Program-made: the position numbers and the translations under genes
Assembly: GCF_016908415.1 (NCBI RefSeq)
Contig: NZ_JAFBDW010000001.1
Coordinates: 186,001-250,000 of the forward strand
Reading direction: 5' to 3'
DNA: 64,000 bases
Source of the DNA: Caldicoprobacter guelmensis
GTDB lineage: Bacteria; Bacillota; Clostridia; Caldicoprobacterales; Caldicoprobacteraceae
Notes under the pieces: generated by a model
The model's input: only the letters and a program-made list of their open reading frames with translations
Databases searched by the model: none
What the model was told of the DNA's origin: nothing
Shown: positions 52,446 through 60,122 of the stretch, in pieces
Position numbering within the stretch: the stretch's first letter is position 1
Layout: every line of letters begins with the position of its first letter

Positions 52446-52462
52446 CATTTTAAAGGGGGACC

Positions 52463-53770
52463 TTGCCTTTGATGCTTAAATCGATGGAGCAGCTGTACAA
52501 AGACATGGGCATACCTCAAAAGGTAGTTAAGCTTGTTCAGGATGCCCATGATGAAATAAAAACAGCATTTGAACGGATAGAGGCATTGCGAGAATATCAT
52601 CAGGCCAGAATTTTAAAGTTTATGAATGAATGTGGAGTCAGCCAGAGGCACTTTTATCCATCCACAGGATACGGGTACGGAGACGAAGGGCGGGATACAC
52701 TAGATCAGCTGTATGCAGCGGTATTTGGGGGCCAGGACGCTTTAGTGCGCCCACAGTGGGCTTCCGGCACTCATGTAATAAGCGATTCCCTGTTTGCATT
52801 GACCAGGCCGGGCGATGTCATCTTATCAATCACCGGCAAGCCATATGATACCCTGGAACAGGTCATTGGCCTAGTAGGGAAGCAGCCAGCTCACGGTTCA
52901 TTGGCTGAATGGAAGGTGGGCTACAAGCAGGTTGACTTAACGCCCGGAGGGAGTATTGATATACCGGCTGTGTTATCAATGATAGAGGACCACAAGATAA
53001 AGCTCGTTTTGATCCAGAGGTCAAGGGGATACAGCACAAGGCCCTCGTTGTCGGTATACCACATTGAAAAGGCTATACAAGCCATAAAGAGCAAAAGAAG
53101 AGATGTATTTGTTGTGGTTGACAACTGCTATGGTGAGTTTACCGAGGAACTTGAGCCGAGCCATGTGGGTGCCGACTTAACCGTGGGCTCGCTTATAAAA
53201 AACTCTGGAGGAGGATTGGCACCGACAGGGGGTTATGCAGTGGGTACCACCCAAGCCATCGAAAGGCTATCCTGTCGCCTTACCTGCCCAGGAGTGGGGA
53301 GGGAAGTGGGGTCATACGCTGCCCCTTATACTCCGTTTTATCAGGGCTTGTTTCTCGCCCCTCATATAGTAGGAGAGGCGCTAAAAGGCACTATGCTTAT
53401 GGCAAAGGTGTTTCAGCAGCTGGGATATACGGTATCGCCCAGGTGGGATGAGCCGCGATATGACATAATACAAACTATACAGTTGAAGGGCGCTGAAGAA
53501 CTCATCGCCTTCTGCCGAGCCATACAGTCGGCTTCGCCTGTAGACAGCCGTGTGGTTCCTCACCCCTGGGACATGCCTGGTTACCAGCACCAGGTGATCA
53601 TGGCAGCCGGCACCTTTGTGCAGGGAGCCTCGATAGAGCTCAGCGCAGATGCCCCTCTTGTACCACCGTATGTGGTATACCTGCAGGGTGGCTTGACTTA
53701 TGAGCACGTAAAATTTGCACTGGTAAAGGTGCTGGCGGAGATGGCAGAGAGGGGATTTGTTAAATTCTAA
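52463..53770 (+). CDS. ynbB: PLP-dependent YnbB-family protein (methionine gamma-lyase-like)
   Basis: This 435-residue fold-type I PLP enzyme belongs to the YnbB group, often labelled aluminium resistance protein. The PLP lysine is expected at Lys246 in VGSLIKNSGGGLAPTGGY, and the ring-nitrogen aspartate at Asp220 in VVVDNCYGEF. STGYGYGDEGRDTLD and FALTRPGDVILSITGKPYDT are typical. Starts in frame are TTG 52463, TTG 52469 and ATG 52472; the last two have better spacing from AAAGGGGGA. hfq and ynbB are also neighbours in Bacillus. The physiological substrate is not known. Confidence 0.88.
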   Translation: MPLMLKSMEQLYKDMGIPQKVVKLVQDAHDEIKTAFERIEALREYHQARILKFMNECGVSQRHFYPSTGYGYGDEGRDTLDQLYAAVFGGQDALVRPQWASGTHVISDSLFALTRPGDVILSITGKPYDTLEQVIGLVGKQPAHGSLAEWKVGYKQVDLTPGGSIDIPAVLSMIEDHKIKLVLIQRSRGYSTRPSLSVYHIEKAIQAIKSKRRDVFVVVDNCYGEFTEELEPSHVGADLTVGSLIKNSGGGLAPTGGYAVGTTQAIERLSCRLTCPGVGREVGSYAAPYTPFYQGLFLAPHIVGEALKGTMLMAKVFQQLGYTVSPRWDEPRYDIIQTIQLKGAEELIAFCRAIQSASPVDSRVVPHPWDMPGYQHQVIMAAGTFVQGASIELSADAPLVPPYVVYLQGGLTYEHVKFALVKVLAEMAERGFVKF

Positions 53771-53847
53771 ACAACCTTGATTTTCGCTATTTTTGGCACT
53801 ACAGGAGGCAGCGACCTTGCCATCATGTTCATTGAAAGACGAAATAG

Positions 53848-54465
53848 CTATCTATTAAACAACCTTATCACGCCTATAACTTTTCCCAATATGCTGACTT
53901 CACGTGCTATTATGGGATCCATGTAACGGTTTTCGGGTTGAAGCCTTACATGGTCCTTTTCTTTATAAAACCTCTTTACGGTGGCTTCGTCCTCTATGAG
54001 GGCAACCACAATATCCCCATTGTCAGCGTGTGGCTGCTGTTTTACTATCACATAATCCCCGTCCAGAATCCCTGCCTCAATCATGCTCTCGCCTTTGACC
54101 CTTAGCATAAATACATTGCTGTTTGGCAGCATTTCCGCAGGGATGGGGAAGGTATCCTCTATGTTTTCAACGGCCAGTATGGGTTTGCCGGCGGTTACCT
54201 GCCCTATTATGGGGACATTGACTACTTCTTTATTTGATAAGAATGTGGTATCTTCAAGAATCTCTATAGCTCTTGGCTTGGTGGGGTCCCTTCGTATAAG
54301 GCCGTTTTTCTCTAGCCTCTCTAAATATCCGTGTACAGTTGACGTTGACCTTATGCCCAGCCCTTCACATATCTCGCGCACAGATGGAGGATAGCCCTTC
54401 TTTTTCAATTCTTTTTTTATAAATTCCAGTACTTTTCGCTGTTTATCGGTGATGTTTTGGTACAT
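53848..54465 (-). CDS. lexA: SOS repressor LexA
   Basis: LexA represses DNA-damage genes and self-cleaves when RecA is activated. The 205-residue protein has an N-terminal winged helix (YPPSVREICEGLGIRSTSTV, residues 25-44) and an S24 peptidase domain. The cleavage site is Ala92-Gly93 (GQVTAGKP) and the catalytic dyad is Ser127 (KGESMIEAG) and Lys164 (ATVKRFY). All required residues are present. A LexA-type box overlaps its own -35, so it is autoregulated. It faces ynbB tail to tail and diverges from the gntR-type gene. Confidence 0.97.
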   Translation of the reverse strand: MYQNITDKQRKVLEFIKKELKKKGYPPSVREICEGLGIRSTSTVHGYLERLEKNGLIRRDPTKPRAIEILEDTTFLSNKEVVNVPIIGQVTAGKPILAVENIEDTFPIPAEMLPNSNVFMLRVKGESMIEAGILDGDYVIVKQQPHADNGDIVVALIEDEATVKRFYKEKDHVRLQPENRYMDPIIAREVSILGKVIGVIRLFNR

Positions 54466-54506
54466 CGCTGTTATTAAGCTCCTTTCTGTATTTGCTGGAT
54501 GTGATT

Positions 54507-54546
54507 ATTATATCACGCCTACACTGTAAAATCAAACACATGTTCG
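54507..54546 (-). promoter_or_regulatory. lexA promoter with LexA box on the -35
   Basis: On the minus strand TTGATT (54535-54530) and TATAAT (54512-54507) are 17 bases apart. A 14-base LexA-type box, CAAACACATGTTCG at 54533-54546, differs from CGAAC-N4-GTTCG at one position and covers the -35. Confidence 0.8.
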
Positions 54547-54578
54547 GAACCGCATTCCTTAAAATTCCATTAAGCATC

Positions 54579-54615
54579 TTGACGTGTGTGCACTGTTGTA
54601 GTATACTATAACAGT
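54579..54615 (+). promoter_or_regulatory. Promoter and palindromic operator of the gntR-ABC operon
   Basis: TTGACG (54579-54584) and TATACT (54602-54607) are 17 bases apart. A 24-base palindrome (54592-54615) with one mismatched pair, arms ACTGTT and AACAGT around a TAGTATACTA centre, covers the -10 and is the likely GntR operator. Confidence 0.8.
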
Positions 54616-54653
54616 AAACATAAAGTTTTAATCTATACTACGAGGTGCTCAAA

Positions 54654-55007
54654 ATGTGGTTTTCGATAAGCTTTTCATCACCCGTACCCATATACGTTCA
54701 AATAGTAGATAAGCTTAAAACGCTTATAAACAGTGGGCAGATAAAACCGGGAGAGTACCTGCCTTCAGTAAGGGCTTTGGCCCAGAGCCTGGGAGTAAAC
54801 ATGCATACCGTGTTAAAGGCATATAAAGTGCTTGAAAGCGAGGGGATAGTAAAGGTCGAAAGGGGCGAAGGATACATGGTTGTAAAGACAGACGAGAAAG
54901 CCCAACGAGAGGTGCTAGACGAGCTGTCAAAGCTCATATTAAAAGCTCAGATGCTGAACGTTAAAAAATCAGAAATAATATCGCTTGTTAATAAAATTTA
55001 CGATTAG
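54654..55007 (+). CDS. GntR-family transcriptional regulator (YtrA type)
   Basis: This is a short GntR repressor of about 117 residues, the YtrA subfamily that has only a helix-turn-helix and a dimerising helix. The winged helix runs from PVPIYVQIVDKLKTLINSGQ through GEYLPSVRALAQSLGVNMHT to VERGEGYMVVK. An in-frame GTG at 54645 is inside GAGGTG; ATG 54654 is spaced correctly. It heads an ABC transporter operon and probably represses it from the palindrome over the -10 box. Such units commonly respond to cell-envelope-active compounds, but the signal is unknown here. Confidence 0.92.
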   Translation: MWFSISFSSPVPIYVQIVDKLKTLINSGQIKPGEYLPSVRALAQSLGVNMHTVLKAYKVLESEGIVKVERGEGYMVVKTDEKAQREVLDELSKLILKAQMLNVKKSEIISLVNKIYD

Positions 55008-55035
55008 TAACCTTAAAAAGGCAGGTGATTTATAA

Positions 55036-55842
55036 ATGATCCTTCAAGTTGATAATTTAACAAAAAAATACCGTGAAAAAGTAGCGGTTGAAAATGTTTC
55101 ATTTACGGTACAGCCTGGACAAATAATGGCCATTGTAGGACCAAACGGAGCAGGAAAGACGTCAATTTTAAAATGTATAGCGGGCTTGAGAAAGCCAACA
55201 AGCGGCAAGATTATAATAAACGGTAGGTTTGCGTATATGCCTGAAACCAAGGCGCTGTATGATTCGTTGACAGTTGAACAGATGATAAAGGTGGCTTGCT
55301 CGATAAATAAGGATATCTCGAGTAAGAGGGCATTTGAATATATAAGAAAATTCAACCTCCCTTTGAACCAGAAAATCGGCAAACTATCTCAAGGGATGAA
55401 TACACAGCTTTATCTGGCTATTTTGTTTTCGCAAGATGCCGAACTATACATCCTAGACGAGCCTACATGGGGACTTGACCCGCTGGTCCAAAATGCAGTG
55501 CTTGAAGAGATAAGGAACCTTCAACTGGACAACAAGGCAGTGCTATACACTTCTCATATATTAAGCGACGTTGAAAAAGTAGCAGACTCGGTAATTTTCC
55601 TTAAAAGTGGCAAAATTGTAGAATACGGAGAAATAGACGATATAAAGCAGAAATACGTTGCTTACACAGCAAACACCCGTGAAGAATGCAATGGCTATGT
55701 ACTAAAAAGTGTAGCCGGCGGATTTGTATGTATAACTACAAGAGATAGAATACCTCAAAGTATTTCTCCAGAACCGGTATCTTTGGATAATATTTTTGAA
55801 GCAATCATGAAAGACACTATGTTTTCAAAGGAAGGTGAATGA
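55036..55842 (+). CDS. ABC transporter ATP-binding protein
   Basis: This 268-residue ATPase energises the permease encoded next to it. It has Walker A GPNGAGKTS at about residues 35-43, a signature motif in slightly divergent form (LSQGMNTQL instead of LSGGQ), Walker B LYILDEPTWGLDP and the H-loop histidine in YTSHILSDVEK. The C-terminal 60 residues are family-variable. AGGTGA lies before ATG 55036. It overlaps the permease gene's longer start, and the two are surely co-translated. Confidence 0.94.
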   Translation: MILQVDNLTKKYREKVAVENVSFTVQPGQIMAIVGPNGAGKTSILKCIAGLRKPTSGKIIINGRFAYMPETKALYDSLTVEQMIKVACSINKDISSKRAFEYIRKFNLPLNQKIGKLSQGMNTQLYLAILFSQDAELYILDEPTWGLDPLVQNAVLEEIRNLQLDNKAVLYTSHILSDVEKVADSVIFLKSGKIVEYGEIDDIKQKYVAYTANTREECNGYVLKSVAGGFVCITTRDRIPQSISPEPVSLDNIFEAIMKDTMFSKEGE

Positions 55843-55843
55843 C

Positions 55844-56596
55844 ATGTATAAGGAACTACTTGATATGAGAGTTAGAAGCATATTTATATTGATACTGGTA
55901 TTAGTCCTGTTCTTTATAGTAGCGCCTTTTCAAAATTTGGCGGTGTCAATGCTAAAAAGCATGCAAGGCGATGAAATGCTGGCCAGATTTGGGCTTAATT
56001 CTGTATTTATCGAAAAACTTAAGGAATGGGAATTTTTTATAACCACACAGTGGTACGGCAAGAATTTTGGTCAGGTGATTCCCATTATTGCTATAGTAAT
56101 TGCGTTTCCCCTTTTTGCGAGGGAACGCGAAAATCAGACCATGGAGTTCTTGCTTACCAGAAGCAGCCGTCTTAAGGTATTTTATAACAAGTGCTTCACC
56201 GGCTTCCTAGTTTTGATGTTCATTCTCATAACAGCAGGATTTCTTCCACTCATATACTCCATATTTGCAGATAAGCATATAGATGTATCACTGGTATTAA
56301 AGTTTACTTTTCACGCTTTAGTGGGAGGTGCCTTTTGGTACAGCCTGACATTGATGTTTTCAGTCATCTCAAGCGATCACGTAAGACCGCTTTTAACATC
56401 CTTGGGTATGCTTGCATTAACTACCGTCCTTGGGCAGCTAAAACCTTTAAAGTTTATAAATACATTTAGATATATTTTAGGTTACAGCATATTTGAATCA
56501 GGCACGATCGATACAGTTTATTCTCTAGGGCTTATATCCTTAGCTGCATTACTTTGCTTTGCATCATGCCGTATATTTATCAAAACCGATATTTAA
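55844..56596 (+). CDS. ABC-2 type transporter permease
   Basis: This 250-residue membrane protein has about six hydrophobic segments. The first (residues 9-28) is followed by a large extracellular loop with YGKNFGQVIPIIAIVIAFPL, and the characteristic cytoplasmic stretch FARERENQTMEFLLTRSSRL follows. This matches ABC-2 permeases paired with GntR/YtrA-type ATPases. GTG 55835 overlaps the ATPase; ATG 55844 suits GGAAGG better. The transported substrate cannot be inferred. Confidence 0.9.
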   Translation: MYKELLDMRVRSIFILILVLVLFFIVAPFQNLAVSMLKSMQGDEMLARFGLNSVFIEKLKEWEFFITTQWYGKNFGQVIPIIAIVIAFPLFARERENQTMEFLLTRSSRLKVFYNKCFTGFLVLMFILITAGFLPLIYSIFADKHIDVSLVLKFTFHALVGGAFWYSLTLMFSVISSDHVRPLLTSLGMLALTTVLGQLKPLKFINTFRYILGYSIFESGTIDTVYSLGLISLAALLCFASCRIFIKTDI

Positions 56597-56683
56597 CATG
56601 TATCTTGTAAATTTTTGTGTTGTGTTTAATTTTACGATTTTTGAGAGGGTATAACAAATAATTTTAAGAAGGAGATGGTATGT

Positions 56684-57010
56684 ATGATAATAACTACCAC
56701 CGAATTTGTGCCGGGGTACGAGGTGGTTGAGTCTCTGGGAATAGTTACCGGCAGCACGGTAAGGGCAAAGCACATCGGTTCGGACATAGCAGCGTTATTT
56801 AAGAACATAGCAGGAGGCGAAATAAAAGCATATACTGACCTTCTTGAGCAAAGCAGAAAGATGGCCATACAAAGGATGATAGACGAAGCAGAACGACTAG
56901 GAGCAGATGCCGTAATTGGAGTAAGGTTTTCCACATCCAGTATAATGCAAGGCGCTGCCGAAATATTGGCCTTTGGCACAGCCGTCAAATTAGCAAAAAA
57001 GGAAGGTTGA
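56684..57010 (+). CDS. YbjQ-family (UPF0145) putative heavy-metal-binding protein
   Basis: This 108-residue protein shows the YbjQ pattern: TTEFVPGYEVVESLGIVTGS, followed by a central helix with AYTDLLEQSRKMAIQRMIDE and the strand GADAVIGVRFSTSSIM. These form pentameric-type beta-sandwich proteins once suggested to bind heavy metals; function is unproven. ATG 56675 is one base from GAAGGAGA, so ATG 56684 is the likely start. It is preceded by an AT-rich 87-base gap with a possible TATAAC -10 but no good -35. Confidence 0.9.
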   Translation: MIITTTEFVPGYEVVESLGIVTGSTVRAKHIGSDIAALFKNIAGGEIKAYTDLLEQSRKMAIQRMIDEAERLGADAVIGVRFSTSSIMQGAAEILAFGTAVKLAKKEG

Positions 57011-57039
57011 AATTTTATAAACAAGTGCGTTTCACCTCC

Positions 57040-57094
57040 TTGACACCGAACATGAGTTCGTGTAGAATATAAACAGAATACGAACTTATGTTCG
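57040..57094 (+). promoter_or_regulatory. yneA promoter with two perfect LexA boxes
   Basis: TTGACA (57040-57045) and TAGAAT (57063-57068) are 17 bases apart. CGAACATGAGTTCG (57047-57060) fills the spacer and CGAACTTATGTTCG (57081-57094) lies just after the start site. Both match CGAAC-N4-GTTCG exactly, so LexA repression should be tight. Confidence 0.93.
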
Positions 57095-57132
57095 GTTTTG
57101 TCCGATTTAGGGAATATGAGGGGGTAAACGCC

Positions 57133-57426
57133 GTGTCAAGGCAGATCAGGATCAAATCTAAAACCAGGTTTTGCCTATTTCTGACAGCAATCACTGCTCT
57201 TTTTATTTTACTTCTAGCAGCTGTATGGAACGGAGGAAAAGCCGCCAGCGAGGTGGATTGGATAGAGGTAGAGGTAGTGGAGGGAGACACCTTATGGCAC
57301 ATTGCCAAGCGCACCCTGCCGCCACATACCGATATTCGGGAATACATACGCCAGATAAGGGAAGTAAACGGACTTAAAACCTGCAATATAAGAGTAGGAC
57401 AAAAGTTATTTGTACCTGTATATTAA
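57133..57426 (+). CDS. yneA: SOS cell division inhibitor YneA-like, LysM protein
   Basis: YneA delays septation during DNA damage in Firmicutes. This 97-residue product has one N-terminal membrane segment (about residues 14-31) and a C-terminal LysM domain (about 45-97) with VEGDTLWHIAKRTLP and VGQKLFVPVY, the YneA architecture. The frame reaches back to ATG 57088, which lies inside a LexA box. GTG 57133, eight bases after GAGGGGG, is the true start. Two perfect LexA boxes at its promoter and the proximity of lexA make the role convincing. Confidence 0.9.
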   Translation: MSRQIRIKSKTRFCLFLTAITALFILLLAAVWNGGKAASEVDWIEVEVVEGDTLWHIAKRTLPPHTDIREYIRQIREVNGLKTCNIRVGQKLFVPVY

Positions 57427-57449
57427 GATTTTCAATTTTTAAGGAATGA

Positions 57450-57476
57450 AATAAAGGGGGGAGGTCAATCCTCCCT
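57450..57476 (-). terminator. Minus-strand terminator of the recombinase operon
   Basis: Read on the minus strand, GGGAGG, loop ATTGA and CCTCCC form a stem spanning the recombinase stop codon, followed by CCCTTTATTTCATT. It separates the convergent yneA and recombinase genes. Confidence 0.65.
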
Positions 57477-58529
57477 TAACTTTACCACCCGTGCTGCCAT
57501 ACGGCGTTTTTCATCGCTGATGGCGGCGTAATGTTTGCGTGTGGTGTTGACGTCTTTGTGTCCCAGCACGTCGGCCACCAGGTATATATCGCCGGTTTCA
57601 CGATAGAGGGTGGTACCGTAGGTACTTCTCAGCTTGTGGGGTGAGATTTTTTTAAGAGGGGATACCAGCCTGGCGTATTTTTTAACCAGGTTTTGCACCG
57701 CCCGGTTGCTTATTCTGCGCCTCTGCATGGATAAGAACAGCGCATCTTCATGTCCAGGTAGGGCTTCTATTTTTTTACGCTCCTCTAGATATTCAAGAAG
57801 TGTTTTCCTAACCTCATCGCCAAAGTAAAGTATGACCTGGTTACCGCCTTTGCGAGTGACTCTAAAACCGTTTACGTTAAAATCGAGGTCAGATATATTA
57901 AGCCCCACGCACTCGCTTATACGTATACCAGTGCCCAGAAATACAGTTAATATGGTCAAGTCCCTTAATCGTGTGTACTGGTGGTAGCGCTTTTGCCTTT
58001 CAGTTAAACCTTCGCCTGATTCAACGGTATCCAGCAGTTTTGCCACTTCGTCGGGTTCAAGGCGTATAATGGGTTTTTCGTGAATTTTGGGAAGGTCAAC
58101 CAAGGCAGCCACATTCTTGCCCAATTTTTCATTTTTAAAATAGTAGGCAAAAAAGGATCTAAGAGCAGACAGCTTGCGGGCCTTGCCAGGTTCATGATTT
58201 TGGTGCTCGACATCGGGGACAGAAGGCCTGCTGTAATAGGAGAGGTATTCAAGAAACATTTCTATATGAACAGCCTTAATTTTATTTAAGTCTTCGAGCG
58301 TAAACCTTGAAAAAGGGGTTATGTGTGCAAATTCCTCCACATACGTTGTTAAAAATTCAAAAAACAATCTTAAGTCATAGGCATAGTTTATTCGCGTGAG
58401 TATTGAAGTGTTGGGTTCGATGGCGCGGAAAAAGTCTCTGCAAAATTCAGGGAGTTCTTGTAATACAGTTCGGAGTTTAAGTATATTTTGCTGATCCTGT
58501 TGAGCAGTAAACTGTTTTTTTTCAGACAC
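57465..58529 (-). CDS. Tyrosine site-specific recombinase (XerC/D-like)
   Basis: This 354-residue tyrosine recombinase has a SAM-like core-binding domain (about 35-145) and a catalytic domain. Active-site residues visible are Arg203 (GTGIRISECVG), Lys227 (RVTRKGGNQ), His298 and Arg301 (ISPHKLRST), His324 (VLGHKDVNTT) and Tyr334 (RKHY). All are present, so it should be active. GTG 58529 follows AAAGGGGGC on the minus strand. It lies downstream of rnhA beside the SOS genes. Whether it is the chromosome dimer resolvase or a dedicated recombinase is open, since it is longer than classical XerC/D (about 300). Confidence 0.92.
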   Translation of the reverse strand: MSEKKQFTAQQDQQNILKLRTVLQELPEFCRDFFRAIEPNTSILTRINYAYDLRLFFEFLTTYVEEFAHITPFSRFTLEDLNKIKAVHIEMFLEYLSYYSRPSVPDVEHQNHEPGKARKLSALRSFFAYYFKNEKLGKNVAALVDLPKIHEKPIIRLEPDEVAKLLDTVESGEGLTERQKRYHQYTRLRDLTILTVFLGTGIRISECVGLNISDLDFNVNGFRVTRKGGNQVILYFGDEVRKTLLEYLEERKKIEALPGHEDALFLSMQRRRISNRAVQNLVKKYARLVSPLKKISPHKLRSTYGTTLYRETGDIYLVADVLGHKDVNTTRKHYAAISDEKRRMAARVVKLRED

Positions 58530-58544
58530 CTCGAGAAGCCCCCT

Positions 58545-58560
58545 TTACAGTTCTGTAAAT
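58545..58560. promoter_or_regulatory. 16-base palindrome upstream of the recombinase gene
   Basis: TTTACAG and CTGTAAA are separated by two bases, 16 bases upstream of the recombinase start and next to its ribosome binding site on the minus strand. It may be an operator or a small leader hairpin. Confidence 0.45.
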
Positions 58561-58598
58561 TGTACTTTTCGTAAAACTTGTATTTTGCGCATAGTTGT

Positions 58599-59093
58599 TT
58601 ATCCCTTATATTGCCCTTTCTCTTCTTCAGCCTGCAAGCAATTTTGAGCCTTTTGGCAAGTAGCCTGTTTAATGGCCAGCCTTGCCAGTTCATCACACCG
58701 ATTGTTCTTCTCGTTATCGCTGTGCCCCTTTACCTTGACCCACTGGATTTTATGGATTGAAGCAAGCTCAATAAGCCGTTTCCACAGGTCTTGATTAGCA
58801 ACCGGCTGTTTGTCTGAGGTTTTCCAGTTGCATTGCTGCCATTTGCTTATCCAACCCTTATCAAACGCATTGAACAAGTATGCACTGTCGGTATAGATCT
58901 TCACATTGCATGGCTCCTTTAACATTTCAAGGGCTTTTATGGGAGCCATCAATTCCATCCGGTTGTTTGTGGTGTTTTCTTCGTAGCCATATATTTCCTT
59001 TTCAATACCCTTGTATGACAGTATAGCTGCCCAGCCGCCTGGGCCAGGATTCCCACTGCATGCACCGTCAGTGTATATTACAACATCCTTCAT
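58599..59093 (-). CDS. rnhA: Ribonuclease HI
   Basis: RNase HI removes RNA from RNA-DNA hybrids. The 164-residue protein has the catalytic acidic set Asp9 (IYTDGACSGNPGPGGW), Glu47 (NNRMELMA), Asp69 (IYTDSAYLF) and Asp134 (NNRCDELA), plus His124 (KGHSDNE) in the flexible loop. All are intact. It overlaps proC by four bases upstream, implying a proC-rnhA transcript on the minus strand. The last 20 residues are a Cys/Gln/Lys-rich tail beyond the core. Confidence 0.97.
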   Translation of the reverse strand: MKDVVIYTDGACSGNPGPGGWAAILSYKGIEKEIYGYEENTTNNRMELMAPIKALEMLKEPCNVKIYTDSAYLFNAFDKGWISKWQQCNWKTSDKQPVANQDLWKRLIELASIHKIQWVKVKGHSDNEKNNRCDELARLAIKQATCQKAQNCLQAEEEKGQYKG

Positions 59094-59944
59094 CTAGGCT
59101 GTTCATCCTTTCCTGGGTTTGCAGTTCTCCCAAGGGCTTGCGACTTGATTGCACATGCATTAACCGCTTCGATGACAGCGCTTCTAAACCCCTGCTTTTC
59201 CAGATAGCGTATAGCCTCGATGGTAGTGCCTCCGGGTGAAGACACCATATCCTTAACCTCACCAGGGTGTTTCCCCCACTCGGATAACAGCTTGGCGGTT
59301 CCTATGACCGTTTGAATGGCCAGCCTGTATGCCAGGTCTCTGGGCAAACCAGCCAGCACTCCTCCATCTGCCATAGCTTCTATAAATAAAGCCACATAGG
59401 CCGGGCCGCTCCCGCTTACGGCAGTGACGGCATCCATAAGGCTTTCTGGCACCTCCTCAACTTTTCCTAAGGAAAGCAGTATATCCTTCACCACTTTCAA
59501 TTCTTCTGGTGAAAGGCTGTGATTGCTGGCCAGTGCCGTCATACCCTCCCCCACAAGAGCCGGCGTATTTGGCATGGTGCGCACCACCTTGCACTTGTAA
59601 CCTATAAGCTGTTTTATGAAATCGGTGGTAATACCGGCAGCTATTGAGACGAGTATGTGTTTTTCATCAAGACAAGCCTTTATCTCCTGCAACACTTTAC
59701 TGTATGCATTGGGTTTAACAGCCAGAATAACGATATCGCTACTTGATACCACTTGACAATTATCCTCCGCTGCAGATATCCCCAGTTCTGCAGATAGCTT
59801 TTTCAACTTATCTTTGTCTATATCGAAAGCATATATATCACTGGTACGTATTATGCCGCGAGCTATAATTCCTCTCATGATGGCACTTGCCATATTGCCG
59901 GCACCTATAAATCCCAAACGGAGGTCTATTTTTTCTTCAGGCAT
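59090..59944 (-). CDS. proC: Pyrroline-5-carboxylate reductase
   Basis: ProC reduces pyrroline-5-carboxylate to proline with NAD(P)H. The 284-residue protein has the Rossmann start LGFIGAGNMASAIMRGI, VVRTMPNTPALVGEGMTALA and the C-terminal VSGSGPAYVALFIEAMADGG and SSPGGTTIEAIRYLEKQGF. Minus-strand AAGGAGG lies about 12 bases before ATG 59944. It begins the minus-strand operon that continues into rnhA and the recombinase. Confidence 0.96.
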   Translation of the reverse strand: MPEEKIDLRLGFIGAGNMASAIMRGIIARGIIRTSDIYAFDIDKDKLKKLSAELGISAAEDNCQVVSSSDIVILAVKPNAYSKVLQEIKACLDEKHILVSIAAGITTDFIKQLIGYKCKVVRTMPNTPALVGEGMTALASNHSLSPEELKVVKDILLSLGKVEEVPESLMDAVTAVSGSGPAYVALFIEAMADGGVLAGLPRDLAYRLAIQTVIGTAKLLSEWGKHPGEVKDMVSSPGGTTIEAIRYLEKQGFRSAVIEAVNACAIKSQALGRTANPGKDEQPR

Positions 59945-59960
59945 TTATCCTTTGTTCCTC

Positions 59961-59993
59961 CTTCTAAAAAGCTATCTTTTTTAGAAGATTATA
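59961..59993 (-). promoter_or_regulatory. proC promoter -10 and leader hairpin
   Basis: On the minus strand a consensus TATAAT (59993-59988) is followed directly by an inverted repeat of 10 bp (59987-59978 with 59970-59961, arms CTTCTAAAAA/TTTTTAGAAG) that ends at the ribosome binding site. The -35 is weak. The hairpin may affect translation or RNA stability. Confidence 0.5.
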
Positions 59994-60070
59994 TCATAAA
60001 AAATGCCATAAGTGTTAGGCTAAAAGAAATTTTTGCTTCAAAACGGGTAAAAATAATATTAAGGGGGTTC

Positions 60071-60099
60071 TTGACTTGAGGATACAAATGTCATATAAT
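60071..60099 (+). promoter_or_regulatory. tRNA-Trp promoter
   Basis: TTGACT (60071-60076) and TATAAT (60094-60099) are 17 bases apart, 24 bases before the tRNA. This is close to the sigma-A ideal, as expected for a stable RNA gene. Confidence 0.9.
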
Positions 60100-60122
60100 A
60101 ATAACCGTCACGGAAATGATAT

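Noticed and set aside
53787..53848. GCTATTT/AAATAGC inverted repeat in the convergent ynbB-lexA gap
   Set aside because: Seven AT-rich pairs with a loop near 50 bases are too weak for a terminator call.
53768..53866. Direct repeat TAAACAACCTT (53768-53778 and 53856-53866) flanking the ynbB-lexA gap
   Set aside because: Eleven bases only, and the second copy is inside the lexA coding end; no mobile gene lies between. Probably chance.
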